Positions 9,042 through 17,795 of a DNA stretch of 64,000 nt are shown piece by piece. The notes under the pieces are model-generated. The model was not told where the DNA came from. It ran no database searches and worked only from the letters and a program-made list of their open reading frames with translations. How positions within the stretch are numbered: position 1 is the first letter of the stretch; each line of letters starts with the position of its first letter. Origin of the DNA: Streptomyces phaeolivaceus. Lineage in GTDB: Bacteria > Actinomycetota > Actinomycetes > Streptomycetales > Streptomycetaceae. Location: NCBI RefSeq assembly GCF_009184865.1, contig NZ_CP045096.1, positions 1,240,001 to 1,304,000 on the forward strand. Reading direction: 5' to 3'. The translations under genes and the position numbers were made by a program.

Positions 9042-9082
9042 CCGGGCCGGCCGGGCCCACCGCCGTCCTCGGTCCGGCCCGG
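9042..9082. terminator. Hairpin terminator between convergent genes
   Basis: Perfect 9-bp arms CCGGGCCGG (9042-9050) and CCGGCCCGG (9074-9082) lie immediately after the DUF885 stop and before the 3' end of the convergent Imm21 gene. There is no T tract, as is usual for Streptomyces. Confidence 0.6.
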
Positions 9083-9122
9083 CCGCCGCACCGGTCCGGG
9101 CGGCCGGAAGCCGCGGAGCCCC

Positions 9123-9650
9123 TCAGCCCGTCAGGGGGCTCACCCGGACGAGGCCGAGCCAGGTCTCCGGTCCCGTCGAGACATGGGCGGCGCGCACCCC
9201 GTAGCGGCCGGGGGCCAGCTCCACCCGTATGTGGTCCGTGTCCGTGAACGCGCGGCCGGGCCAGGCGGCGTCGAACAGGACGACCGGACCGGGCACCCGC
9301 CACTCCGCCTCCGGCTCCCAGACGGCGGAGGCGAGCGCCGCCGGGACGTCCGCGAGGAGTTCGGCCTCCGAGTCGGCCGCGTACCAGCGGACGAAGGTGC
9401 CGTGCTCGGGGAGGTAGGCGGTGGAGGCGGGTTCATGGCCGAGGACCAGGGCGCGGGTGTCGCCGACCGGCAGCAGGCCCACGTATCCGTCGACGTCACA
9501 GGCCCGGTCGTAGTCGGACGACGTCTCGTCGCCGTCGGCTCCGGCCCAGAACGACAGCACCGCCTCCGGCAACGCTATGAGCGGTCCGCCGCTCGACTCC
9601 ACCCACCGCACCGCACCGGGCACCACCACCGTATCCGCGTATCCAGCCAT
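9123..9650 (-). CDS. Imm21 family immunity protein (orphan)
   Basis: A 175-residue soluble protein. Its pattern (WVESSGGPLIALPE near the N-terminus, CDVDGYVGLLPVG and LVLGHEP in the middle, PGPVVLFD toward the end) fits the Imm21 immunity family, which protects against polymorphic-toxin nucleases or similar effectors in other bacteria. No toxin gene, T7SS WXG partner or YD-repeat protein is adjacent, so this is an orphan immunity gene. The family call is from memory of the conserved motifs. Start at ATG 9650. Confidence 0.75.
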   Translation of the reverse strand: MAGYADTVVVPGAVRWVESSGGPLIALPEAVLSFWAGADGDETSSDYDRACDVDGYVGLLPVGDTRALVLGHEPASTAYLPEHGTFVRWYAADSEAELLADVPAALASAVWEPEAEWRVPGPVVLFDAAWPGRAFTDTDHIRVELAPGRYGVRAAHVSTGPETWLGLVRVSPLTG

Positions 9651-9715
9651 GCCCAGAAGCTACACGGCGACCGCGCGGCCGAACTCGCCGCCCCCGAGCC
9701 CTTCTTGACAGCCTG

Positions 9716-10216
9716 TCAACACCCGCAGTCCGCGGTGTTCACCGGCGTGGTCAGCGGGTCGGCCGCGCGCTTCGCCGCGCCCTCCCAGGTCTCGTGGGCG
9801 AGGCCCTCGCGCGCCCAGTACTCGAAGCCGCCGAGCATCTCCTTGACCTGGAAGCCGAGTTCGGCGAGGGCGAGGGCGGCGCGGGTCCCGCCGTTGCAGG
9901 CGGGGCCCCAGCAGTAGGTGACGACCGGCACGGACCTGTCGAGCAGCTTCTCGGCAAGTTCGGGGATCAGCGCGGTGGGGAGGTGGACCGCGCCCGGGAT
10001 GTGGCCCTGCTCCCAGGACTCGGTGGAGCGGGAGTCGAGGACGGCGAAGCCGGGGTCGCCGTCGGCGGCGAGGGCGGCGGCCACGTCGGAGACATCGGTG
10101 TGGAAGACGAGACTGGCCCGGAAGTACGCGGCGGCCTCGGCCGGAGCGGCGGGGGCGACCCGCAGGACGGAGTTGACGGCGGAAGTGGTGGTAGCGGCGG
10201 TGCCGGTGACGCTCAT
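9716..10216 (-). CDS. Rhodanese-like sulfurtransferase domain protein
   Basis: A 166-residue single-domain rhodanese. FAVLDSRSTESWEQGHIPGAVHLP is the typical CH2A-like region, and the active-site loop is CNGGTRA in VVTYCWGPACNGGTRAALAL, so the persulfide-forming Cys is present. It ends in CGC, an unusual Cys-rich tail. Start at ATG 10216 is supported by GAGGGAAAGG about 7 bp upstream; the frame is open further upstream but lacks a ribosome site. It is divergent from an Lrp/AsnC regulator 131 bp away, which probably controls it. Confidence 0.85.
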   Translation of the reverse strand: MSVTGTAATTTSAVNSVLRVAPAAPAEAAAYFRASLVFHTDVSDVAAALAADGDPGFAVLDSRSTESWEQGHIPGAVHLPTALIPELAEKLLDRSVPVVTYCWGPACNGGTRAALALAELGFQVKEMLGGFEYWAREGLAHETWEGAAKRAADPLTTPVNTADCGC

Positions 10217-10311
10217 GAGCTGGCCTTTCCCTCGTGGAAGCCCTTGTTTCCCTGACCGGAAATCTACGAGCGTTGATCGACTTCCTGAAGGGGCGATCCA
10301 CGGCTCGACTC

Positions 10312-10341
10312 TTGATCGGCCGGGGATTCCCCTGCTATCCA
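10312..10341 (+). promoter_or_regulatory. Candidate promoter of the Lrp regulator (possibly leaderless)
   Basis: TTGATC (10312-10317), an 18-bp spacer and TATCCA (10336-10341) lie just before ATG 10348. The predicted start of transcription falls on or next to the A of ATG, and there is no properly spaced ribosome site, so the mRNA may be leaderless. Confidence 0.4.
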
Positions 10342-10347
10342 TCGGGA

Positions 10348-10803
10348 ATGACCGCGAATCCCCCGTACGATCCCGACTCCACCGACTGGCGCGTCCTGGA
10401 GGTCCTCCAGCGCGAGGGCCGGGCCAGCTTCGCCGAACTCGCCCGTGCCGTGTCGATGTCGCCGAGCGCCGTGACCGAGCGGGTGCGGCGGCTGGAGGAG
10501 GCGGGCGTCATCCAGGGGTACGCGGCCGTCGTGGACCCGGAGCGGCTGGGGCTGCCGATCCTGGCGTTCGTGCGCCTGCGCTACCCCAACGGGAACTACA
10601 AGCCCTTCCACGACCTGGTCTCCGTCACGCCCGAGATCCTGGAGGCGCATCACGTCACGGGCGACGACTGCTTCGTGATCAAGGTCGCCGCCCGTTCGAT
10701 GCGCCATCTGGAGGAGGTGTCGGGCAAGATCGGCGCCCTGGGATCGGTGACGACGAGCGTCGTCTACTCCTCCCCGCTCCCCCGCAGGCCCCTGGGTCAC
10801 TGA
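10348..10803 (+). CDS. Lrp/AsnC family transcriptional regulator
   Basis: A 151-residue, full-length Lrp/AsnC protein. Residues ~10-60 are the winged helix-turn-helix (DWRVLEVLQREGRASFAELARAVSMSPSAVTERVRRLEEAGVIQGY), followed by the RAM ligand-binding domain with a GDDCFVIKV motif. Start at ATG 10348 is chosen because it matches the normal length; an in-frame ATG at 10234 would overlap the rhodanese control region. The divergent rhodanese is the probable target. The effector is probably an amino acid, but nothing in the sequence identifies it. Confidence 0.9.
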   Translation: MTANPPYDPDSTDWRVLEVLQREGRASFAELARAVSMSPSAVTERVRRLEEAGVIQGYAAVVDPERLGLPILAFVRLRYPNGNYKPFHDLVSVTPEILEAHHVTGDDCFVIKVAARSMRHLEEVSGKIGALGSVTTSVVYSSPLPRRPLGH

Positions 10804-10814
10804 TCCCACCGGGG

Positions 10815-13805
10815 TCAGTGACCGCGCTGCCGTACCACCGAGCCCGTCCGCTCCTTGACGACCTCCAGCTGGGCGTGGACGCGTCGCCGCAGGTCGGCGA
10901 CATGGCTGACGATGCCGACGCTGCGGTCGCGTTCGCGCAGCGCGTCGAGGACGTCGAGGACCTCGTCGAGTGTCTGGTCGTCGAGGCTGCCGAACCCCTC
11001 GTCGATGAAGAGGGTGTCGAGGCGTACGCCACCGGCCTCGTCGGTGACGACGTCGGCGAGACCGAGGGCGAGCGCGAGGGAGGCGAAGAACGTCTCGCCG
11101 CCGGAGAGCGTGGCCGTGTCCCGCTCCCGCCCGGTCCAGGCGTCGACGACATGCAGCCCGAGCCCGCTGCGGCCACGGCCGGCCCGGTCGTCGGAGTGGA
11201 CGAGGGTGTAGCGGCCGGACGACATGCGCTGGAGGCGTACGGTCGCGGCGGCGGCGACCTGTTCCAGGCGGGCGGCGAGGACGTACGCCTCCAGGCGCAT
11301 CCGGCGCTCGTTGTCGGCGGAGGTGCCGGCCGCGAGCCCCGCCATCCGGGCGACGCGGTCGTACTCCTCGCGCAGCGGCGCCAGTCGGCGTACGGAGGCG
11401 GTGGCCCGTGCGGACAGCCCGTCCAGTTCGGCGCGGCGGCGCTCGGCGGCGTCCCACGCGGAGACGGTGTCCTGGAGCCGCCGGGCGGCGGCCGTGGCGG
11501 ACCGCTCGGCGCTCGCGAGGTCGGCGGGCGGCAGCTGTGCCGCGGCGGCCGTCTCCGCCTCGGCGAGCACGGCCCGCACCGCCGCCTCCTCCGACTGCCG
11601 GGCGTCGAGGCGGTGTTGGAGGTCGCGGTGGGCGGCGTCGTCGAGGACGGCGGCGGCAGCGGCGGCCGGGGTGTCGAACCCGGCGCGGAAGGCCGCGTCG
11701 GCGAGGCGGGCGTCGGCGTCCTTGAGCCGCTGCGCGGTGTCGTCGGCCGCCCGTACGGCCTCGGCGGCCTCGGTGAGCAGCGCGGCCGTCCGCTCCAGCT
11801 CGGCGGCGCGCGCGGCCACGCTCTCGGCCTCGCCCCGGGCCTGCGTCAACTCTGCTTCCAGGGCTGTCTGTTCGCGCTCCAGCGCGTCCCGTCGGGTGTC
11901 GCGGGACGCGGCGCGCACCGCCGCCTCCTGCCGGGCGGCGATCCGCCGGTCCCGCTCCCGCTCGGCGTGCGCCAGGGCTTCCCGCGCGGGATGCAGCCCG
12001 GAGGCACCGTGCCGCGCCTGCGTGTACGCGTCCTCCAACTCGGCCGCCAGCTCGGCGAGTCGATCGGTGGGCGTGTCACCGGCCTCGGCGCTCGCGGCGG
12101 CCAACGCCCGCTGGACGAGCCCGAGTCGCCGCTCCGCCCCGGCACGCTCCTCGTCGGCCCGCTGGAAGTCGGCGAGCGCCCGCTCCTCCGCCTCCCGGTC
12201 CACGTGTCCGGCGACCTTCCGGGCCGGCTCGGGGTGTTCCGTGCCGCCGCAGACGGCGCACGGCCGCCCCTCGACGAGTGCGGCGGCGAGTTCCGCCGCG
12301 ATGCCCGACAGTCGCTGGTCCTTGAGGTCCAGCCAGTGCGCGCGGGCCTCGACCGCTCGCTCGGCCAGCCGGAGCACGCGCGCCTGGGCGTCGTCGGTGT
12401 CCCGGCCGAGCTGATCCCGCTGCCGGGCGGCCCCGAGCCGTTTCTCGGCGGGTTCCCGCCGCTCGGCGAGCTGTTCGGCGCGGGTGGCGGCCTCCTGGGC
12501 GGACTCGATCCGGGCCCGCAGCCGCGCCTGGGTGGTCTCCCACTCGGCCAGCCAGTCGCCGGTGTCCTGGAGGACGTCCGTGTCGGCGCGCGCCTCGTCG
12601 GCCAACTCCGCCCGCTCGGTGAGGAGTACGGCGAGCCGTCGTTCCGCCCGGCGGGCCGACTCCAGACCGCCCAGCTCCTGCGACATCCCGCGGGCGGCGG
12701 TGGCGAGCCCGGCGGCACCGGCGTCGGCGTACGCGCGCGGCAGCCCGGCACGCGCGCGGGTGTTCTCCTCACTCGCCCACCGGTGTTCGCGCTCGGCCTC
12801 CTCGCGCAGTTCCAGCGCGGGCACCACCGCCTCCGCCTTGCGGCCACGCTCCATCCGCGCCCGGTCCTCCCGGTGGGCCTCTGCCCGCTCCTCCAGCAGC
12901 GCGGCACCCTCCCGGGCCTCCACGAACCGCCTTTGCAGCCGCGCCACTTCGCGTACGTCGTCCAGGACGTGGTCGGCGGCGGCCCGCGCCGACTCGGCGG
13001 CGGCGCGCGCGCAGTGGGCGATGGTGAGCCGTTCACGGGCGGTGCTGCGGGCGACGGCGGCCCAGCCCAGCACGGTGCCGGCGAGGCCCGGGTCGCCGGG
13101 GGTCAGTTCGGGAAGCTCCGGGGCGTCCCCCGCCGCCTGCTGCATGCGGTGGGCGTCGGCGAGCAGGTCCGCGTCGCCCTCGCGCACCCGCGCCTCGGTC
13201 GCCCGGCGCCGGTCGGCGAGCCGCTTCTCGACGGCGGCGAAGTGGTGGGTGTCGAAGAGCCGGCCGAGCAGCCGGCCCCGGGACTCGGCGTCGGCGCGCA
13301 GGAACCGCGCGAAGTCGCCCTGCGGCAACAGCACGACCTGGCAGAACTGCTCCCGGCTCATCCCCAGGACCTGGGTGATCTCCTCACCGATCTCCTGGTG
13401 CGAGCGGCTGAGGTCCTTCCAGGAGGCAGCGACCGCGTCGTACTCGCGCAGCCAGGTCTGTCCCTTGTCGAGTGTGGTGCCCTCGCCGCGCTTCTTGGGA
13501 CGCTCCCAGGGCGGCTGCCGGGTGATCTCCAACCGGCGCCCGGCGACGGTGAGTTCGAGCCGGACCTCGGTGCGTGTCGTGGGCGCCGCGTGGTCACTGC
13601 GCAGGGTCATGCCCTGACCGCTCTGCCGTGCGCCGGGCACCGAGCCGTACAGCGCGTAGCAGACGGCGTCCAGGACCGACGTCTTCCCTGCGCCGGTCGG
13701 ACCGTGCAGCAGGAAGAGCCCGGCCGCCGAGAGAGCGTCGAAGTCGACGGACTGGGCACCGCCGAAGGGCCCGAAGGCGGTGATGTCGAGCCGGTGCAAC
13801 CTCAT
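10815..13805 (-). CDS. sbcC: Exonuclease subunit SbcC (SMC-like ATPase)
   Basis: A 996-residue Rad50/SbcC homologue. Walker A GPTGAGKTS is at residues ~35-43, long Ala/Glu/Arg-rich coiled coils follow, a zinc-hook CAVC lies near residue 517 in the middle, and the C-terminus carries LSGGETFFASLALALGLADVV (ABC signature, ~residue 898) and a Walker B LFIDEGFGSLD. With SbcD it forms the nuclease that opens hairpins and trims DNA ends. Start at ATG 13805 gives the canonical N-terminus MRLHRLDITAFGPF; the frame is open upstream into sbcD, but that part is not protein-like. It is 73 bp downstream of sbcD and in the same operon. Confidence 0.95.
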   Translation of the reverse strand: MRLHRLDITAFGPFGGAQSVDFDALSAAGLFLLHGPTGAGKTSVLDAVCYALYGSVPGARQSGQGMTLRSDHAAPTTRTEVRLELTVAGRRLEITRQPPWERPKKRGEGTTLDKGQTWLREYDAVAASWKDLSRSHQEIGEEITQVLGMSREQFCQVVLLPQGDFARFLRADAESRGRLLGRLFDTHHFAAVEKRLADRRRATEARVREGDADLLADAHRMQQAAGDAPELPELTPGDPGLAGTVLGWAAVARSTARERLTIAHCARAAAESARAAADHVLDDVREVARLQRRFVEAREGAALLEERAEAHREDRARMERGRKAEAVVPALELREEAEREHRWASEENTRARAGLPRAYADAGAAGLATAARGMSQELGGLESARRAERRLAVLLTERAELADEARADTDVLQDTGDWLAEWETTQARLRARIESAQEAATRAEQLAERREPAEKRLGAARQRDQLGRDTDDAQARVLRLAERAVEARAHWLDLKDQRLSGIAAELAAALVEGRPCAVCGGTEHPEPARKVAGHVDREAEERALADFQRADEERAGAERRLGLVQRALAAASAEAGDTPTDRLAELAAELEDAYTQARHGASGLHPAREALAHAERERDRRIAARQEAAVRAASRDTRRDALEREQTALEAELTQARGEAESVAARAAELERTAALLTEAAEAVRAADDTAQRLKDADARLADAAFRAGFDTPAAAAAAVLDDAAHRDLQHRLDARQSEEAAVRAVLAEAETAAAAQLPPADLASAERSATAAARRLQDTVSAWDAAERRRAELDGLSARATASVRRLAPLREEYDRVARMAGLAAGTSADNERRMRLEAYVLAARLEQVAAAATVRLQRMSSGRYTLVHSDDRAGRGRSGLGLHVVDAWTGRERDTATLSGGETFFASLALALGLADVVTDEAGGVRLDTLFIDEGFGSLDDQTLDEVLDVLDALRERDRSVGIVSHVADLRRRVHAQLEVVKERTGSVVRQRGH

Positions 13806-13878
13806 CGCACACCTGCCGCAACGGCTCGCCGGGCCGCCCGGAGGGCCCAGCGCCCGACGGAAGCCGATCGCCTCGCCG

Positions 13879-15045
13879 TCATCGCACGACCTCTCGGAGC
13901 GTGTCGTCGGCCCGTACGGCGTCGAACGCGTCTCTGAGGACGGTCCGTTCGTGTTCGTCGGGTCCGGTGCCGCCGCGGACATGGGCCACGAAGTCCTCGG
14001 CGATCTGCTGGTCGTCACGGCCGGCGAGGCGCCGGGCGTAGGAGATGTCGGGGTCGCCGGGGGCGCGCTCGGGGTCGAAGGCGAGGCTGAGCGTGTGCGG
14101 GAAGCGTTCGCAGAGCCGGGCCATGGGCTCGGCGGGCCGGACCGGGTCGGTGAGCGTGGCCTCGACCCAGGCTTCCTCGTGCCTGGCCAGCTCCGGGTCG
14201 GCGAGCAGGTCGTCCAGCCGCCCCCGGATCCGGGCGAGGGGGCGTGGGACGGGGCAGTCGATCCGCTCGGCGTCCACCGAGCCGTCGGCGCCGAGGTCCA
14301 CCAGCCACATGCTCTTGCGGTGGTCGGCCTCGGAGAAGGAGTACGGCAGCGGGGAGCCGGAGTAGCGGACGCGGTCGGTGAGGGTCTGGCTGCCGTGCAG
14401 ATGACCCAGCGCCACATAGTCGACGCCGTCGAAGACCCCGGCCGGCACGGAGGAGACGCCGCCGACGGAGATGTCCCGCTCGCTGTCGCTGGGCGCGCCG
14501 CCGGTGACGAAGGCATGGGCCAGGACGACGGAACGGGTGCCCTCCGCGCGCGTGGCCAGATCCGTGCGGACCCGGTCCATGGCGGCGGTGAGCACCGCCT
14601 CGTGGCCCGCCTTCTCCACTCCGAACTCGTCCTTCACCAGGGCGGGTTCGAGATACGGCAGCCCGTAGAAGGCGACCTCGCCGTGGGCGTCCGGCAGCAT
14701 CACCGGGGTCCCGGCCGCCGAGGCCGCGGTCCGCAGATGGATGCCGGCCCGGCCGATGAGGCCCGCGCCGACGCCGAGCCGCCGCGCCGAGTCGTGGTTC
14801 CCGGAGATCATCACCGTGGGCACGTCCAGTTCGGCCAGTCGGTGCAGGGCCTCGTCGAACAGCTCGACGGCGGCCAGCGCGGGCACCGCCCGGTCGTACA
14901 CGTCCCCCGACACGACCACCGCGTCCACGTCGCGCTCCCGCACGGTCGTGACCAGATGCCCGATGAACTCGGCCTGCGCGCCGAGCATGTTCACCCGGTG
15001 GAACGCCCGACCGAGATGCCAGTCGGAAGTGTGCAGCAGCCTCAT
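13879..15045 (-). CDS. sbcD: Exonuclease subunit SbcD (Mre11-like)
   Basis: A 388-residue calcineurin-type phosphoesterase. All metal-binding motifs are visible: TSDWHLGR near residue 8, VVSGDVYDR near 46, SGNHDS near 80, and GHLHG near 215. It is the Mn-dependent nuclease subunit of SbcCD, working on the chromosome in double-strand-break repair and hairpin cleavage. It is first in the sbcDC operon. The upstream 136-bp gap (15046-15181) contains only alternating CGCGTG/CACGCG sequence and no promoter I can define. Confidence 0.95.
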   Translation of the reverse strand: MRLLHTSDWHLGRAFHRVNMLGAQAEFIGHLVTTVRERDVDAVVVSGDVYDRAVPALAAVELFDEALHRLAELDVPTVMISGNHDSARRLGVGAGLIGRAGIHLRTAASAAGTPVMLPDAHGEVAFYGLPYLEPALVKDEFGVEKAGHEAVLTAAMDRVRTDLATRAEGTRSVVLAHAFVTGGAPSDSERDISVGGVSSVPAGVFDGVDYVALGHLHGSQTLTDRVRYSGSPLPYSFSEADHRKSMWLVDLGADGSVDAERIDCPVPRPLARIRGRLDDLLADPELARHEEAWVEATLTDPVRPAEPMARLCERFPHTLSLAFDPERAPGDPDISYARRLAGRDDQQIAEDFVAHVRGGTGPDEHERTVLRDAFDAVRADDTLREVVR

Positions 15046-15181
15046 GATCCCCGAACCTAACAGGCGGGTCGGACATCACGGGCGGCTACCGGCGAACCGA
15101 CCCCGCGCACGCCGCCCGCCGCCGTGTCCCACGCGCGTGTGCCCCACGCGCGCGTGCCGCGCGACGCGGGTGAGACCCCGG

Positions 15182-15808
15182 TCACGTGTCCCCGTACGCC
15201 TCGCCGCCGAGTTCGAACCCGGCGGTGCCCGCGGTGGTGTCGGCGAGCCAGGCGCGGAAGGTGTCGACGTCGGCGTCGGGGAGGCCGATCTCGATGGTGA
15301 CGGCCTCGCCGTAGCGCACGTCACGGACCTCGCGCCCGGTGGACCGCAGGTCGTTCTGCACCTTGCCGGCGCGCTGGTGGTCGACGGTCACCGTGGCCAG
15401 CCGGAAGCGCCGGCGCGTGAGGGTGCCGAGCTCGTCCAGTGCCTCGCCCACGGCACCGCCGTACGCCCTGATGAGGCCGCCCGCGCCGAGTTTGACCCCG
15501 CCGTAGTACCGGGTGACGACGGCGACGACGTACCGCATGTCCCGGCGGAGCAGCATCTGCAGCATGGGGACACCGGCGGTGCCGCCGGGTTCGCCGTCGT
15601 CGCCGGCCCGCTGGACGGCCGCGTCGGCGCCGATGACGTACGCGAAGCAGTTGTGCGTGGCGTCGGCGCGCTCCTTGCGGACGGCCGCGACGAAGTCCTG
15701 GGCCTCCCGCTCGGTGGCCGCCGGGGCGAGCGCGCACAGGAACCGCGAGCGGTTGACCTCGGTCTCGTGCACGCCGGCGCGGGCGACGGTGCGGTACTCG
15801 TCCTGCAT
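15182..15808 (-). CDS. YigZ/IMPACT family protein
   Basis: A 208-residue member of the UPF0029/IMPACT family. The signature DDGEPGGTAGVPMLQMLL and RYYGGVKLGAGGLIRAYGG are intact, followed by the C-terminal DUF1949-like domain. The E. coli homologue is YigZ; the eukaryotic homologue IMPACT affects translation control via GCN2. The bacterial function is unsettled. Length is normal and ATG 15808 is the natural start. It is a monocistronic gene, 73 bp from the 3' end of the phosphatase gene. Confidence 0.9.
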   Translation of the reverse strand: MQDEYRTVARAGVHETEVNRSRFLCALAPAATEREAQDFVAAVRKERADATHNCFAYVIGADAAVQRAGDDGEPGGTAGVPMLQMLLRRDMRYVVAVVTRYYGGVKLGAGGLIRAYGGAVGEALDELGTLTRRRFRLATVTVDHQRAGKVQNDLRSTGREVRDVRYGEAVTIEIGLPDADVDTFRAWLADTTAGTAGFELGGEAYGDT

Positions 15809-15881
15809 CCGGCCACCCTATGCGCAGGCCGGGGCACGCCCGCGCGGGGCGTCCACCGGGGCGGTGGCCCCGCGCCGCCGC

Positions 15882-16427
15882 TCAGGGCTTCTTCTTCCCC
15901 CGGGCCACGATCAGGTCCGTCAGCAGTGCCGTGCCCGGGGCGAGCGCGGCCCATGTCTCGCCGTGCCAGGAGAGGAAGGCGAGCGCCGAGGTGGGGAACT
16001 TGGTCCGTATGTCGTCCAGGGTGTCGTCGAGGGCGTCGCCGGCCAGGTCGAGGACCAGTTCCTCCAGCCCCGGGTTGTGGCCGACCAGCAGCAGCGTCCT
16101 CACCTGGTCGGGGGCCTCGCGCACCACGTCGAGCAGCTCCGGCACATCGGCGGCGTACACCCGCCGGTCGTGCCGTACGGGCGGCGGTGTCCCCCACTCC
16201 GCGGCGGCCAGCTCCCAGGTCTGCCGGGCCCGTACGGCCGTGGAGCAGACGGCGAGATCGGGCAGACAGTCCGCCTCGGCGAGGGCGCGCCCGGCGGCGG
16301 GGGCGTCACGCAGACCGCGTGGCCCCAGGGGCCGTTCATGGTCGGGGACGCCCACGGGCCAGGCGGACTTGGCGTGGCGCAGGACGACGAGTCTGCGCAG
16401 GGGGCCCGCGCCGGCGCGCACGATCAT
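15882..16427 (-). CDS. SixA-like histidine phosphatase family protein
   Basis: A 181-residue histidine phosphatase. LVVLRHAKSAW near residue 15 carries the catalytic RHxK(S) (the RHG-family variant of SixA), and LLVGHNPGLEELV supplies the second histidine. SixA proteins dephosphorylate phosphohistidine on phosphotransfer proteins. Its ATG overlaps the TGA of the upstream CysRS-like gene (ATGA), so the two are translationally coupled. It ends in a basic GKKKP tail. The substrate is not predictable from sequence. Confidence 0.85.
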   Translation of the reverse strand: MIVRAGAGPLRRLVVLRHAKSAWPVGVPDHERPLGPRGLRDAPAAGRALAEADCLPDLAVCSTAVRARQTWELAAAEWGTPPPVRHDRRVYAADVPELLDVVREAPDQVRTLLLVGHNPGLEELVLDLAGDALDDTLDDIRTKFPTSALAFLSWHGETWAALAPGTALLTDLIVARGKKKP

Positions 16428-17176
16428 GCCGTTGCTCCGATCTCACGGGTCAGCTCCAGACCGAGGAGCCGGTCCGCGTAGGCGTACGTCTCGAATCGCG
16501 CGCCGTCCGGCATGTCCCGCGCCCCCTCCACCTCGCGCAGCACGCCGAGCACCGCGCGTACGTCGAGATCGTCCTCCCAGGCGGCGCGCAGTGCCTCCCG
16601 CACGGGCTCGGGGACCGGCTTCGAGGGTCGTGTCGCCCAGGCCGCGACCGCCTTCCGCCAGTGAGCGAGCGTGTCGGCGGCCTCGGCGAGGGCGGTGGCG
16701 TCGAGCGGGACGGGGGTCCGGTGGGGGTGGGAGAGGAGAGCGAGCCGGAGGGTGGAGCCCGTCACGGCGGGCTCCCCGGCTCCGCTCACGGCGGCGACCT
16801 CGACCCTGACCTCGGCACCGGCACCGATGGGCTTCCCCGAGCCGGTCACGCGCAGCACTCGCTGCCCTCCCCTCGTCACGGTGGCCTCGCTGGGCCGGAT
16901 GCCGAGGTCGTCGGCGCGCTCGCGCAGCCCGGCGGGCGGGTCGGCGACGAGGAGGACTGGGCTGCCGCCAAGTTCCAGGGCACGGGCGAGGACGTCGGCG
17001 ACCAGCAGGACGCGCAGGGCCGAGGTGTCGTCCTCCGACACATCGGCATGGACCCGGGTGAGCGCCCTGCGGATCTCGGCGGGCTCGCCGGTCCGGGCGT
17101 CGGTGATACGCAGCACGGGCTGAGCGTAGGCGCGGGAGGCGCCGAACGCAGTGCGGAGGACGGCATTTCCGGACAT
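16424..17176 (-). CDS. Degenerate cysteinyl-tRNA synthetase/MshC-like protein
   Basis: A 250-residue protein. The N-terminus (LRITDARTGEPAEI... LRVLLVADVLARALELGG) resembles the beginning of the class Ia CysRS/MshC catalytic domain, and the C-terminal half (LRLALLSHPHRTPVPLD..., AWEDDLDVRAVLGVLREVE) resembles their DALR-like helical domain. The HIGH and KMSKS motifs and the zinc ligands are absent, and the protein is about half the family length, so it cannot be an active synthetase. I infer a repurposed fold. It is coupled to the SixA-like phosphatase by an ATGA overlap, implying a shared role. A start at ATG 17176 is natural. Confidence 0.6.
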   Translation of the reverse strand: MSGNAVLRTAFGASRAYAQPVLRITDARTGEPAEIRRALTRVHADVSEDDTSALRVLLVADVLARALELGGSPVLLVADPPAGLRERADDLGIRPSEATVTRGGQRVLRVTGSGKPIGAGAEVRVEVAAVSGAGEPAVTGSTLRLALLSHPHRTPVPLDATALAEAADTLAHWRKAVAAWATRPSKPVPEPVREALRAAWEDDLDVRAVLGVLREVEGARDMPDGARFETYAYADRLLGLELTREIGATA

Positions 17177-17281
17177 CGAACCGACCTCCGGCCCCGGGAA
17201 TCGCCGGACACCGCCCGCTGTTGCCGCAGGCGGGCCCCCTCACAGGGCGCCCCCACACGGCCCACCGACAAAGGAGACGGC

Positions 17282-17698
17282 ATGTACGGCGACCCCGCCA
17301 CGATCCGCACGGTCCTGACGGAACTCGGCGACACCTGGGCCGTCGTCGGCCTGTCCAACAACCGGGACCGCGCGGCGTACGGCGTCGCGCAGGTCCTCCA
17401 GCGCTTCGGCAAGCGTGTCGTCCCGGTGCACCCCAAGGCCGAGACCGTCCACGGCGAACAGGGCTACGCCTCCCTCGCCGACATCCCCTTCCCCGTGGAC
17501 GTCGTCGACGTCTTCGTCAACAGCGACCTGGCGGGCCCCGTCGCCGACGAGGCCACCCGCATCGGCGCCAAGGCCGTCTGGTTCCAACTGGGCGTGATCG
17601 ACGAGGAGGCATACGACCGAACCCGCGAAGCGGGCCTACACATGATCATGGACCGCTGCCCGGCGATCGAGATCCCGAGGTTGGCACAAGGCTTTTGA
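17282..17698 (+). CDS. CoA-binding (Rossmann) domain protein
   Basis: A 138-residue single-domain protein of the CoA_binding family. The pattern WAVVGLSNNRDRAAYGVAQVLQRFGKRVVPVHPK is the nucleotide-binding Rossmann start, followed by DVVDVFVNSDLAG and AKAVWFQLGV. Related proteins bind CoA and occur as the regulatory domain of succinyl-CoA synthetase-like or acetyltransferase proteins; stand-alone forms have unknown function. The ribosome site AAAGGAG at about 17270 is strong and 7 bp from ATG 17282. Divergent from the CysRS-like gene, with about 105 bp between the starts. Confidence 0.88.
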   Translation: MYGDPATIRTVLTELGDTWAVVGLSNNRDRAAYGVAQVLQRFGKRVVPVHPKAETVHGEQGYASLADIPFPVDVVDVFVNSDLAGPVADEATRIGAKAVWFQLGVIDEEAYDRTREAGLHMIMDRCPAIEIPRLAQGF

Positions 17699-17704
17699 TC
17701 TCGC

Positions 17705-17727
17705 AGGGGCGCGGGGAACGGCGCGAG
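17705..17727. repeat. Copy of the dispersed GC-rich repeat
   Basis: AGGGGCGCGGGGAACGGCGC plus GAG lies just after the CoA-binding gene stop and before the convergent USP gene 3' end. It is a near-match to the elements at 31774 and 43457 and probably serves as a transcript end. Confidence 0.6.
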
Positions 17728-17795
17728 CCCCCACCGAACCCACCGAACCCGCACCCGGCGCCCCGCCCGCCACCGTCTCCCCCTCCCCCGACACC

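Noticed and set aside
13806..14516. Upstream extension of sbcC into sbcD
   Set aside because: It overlaps the sbcD coding sequence in another frame, and the canonical SbcC N-terminus begins at ATG 13805.
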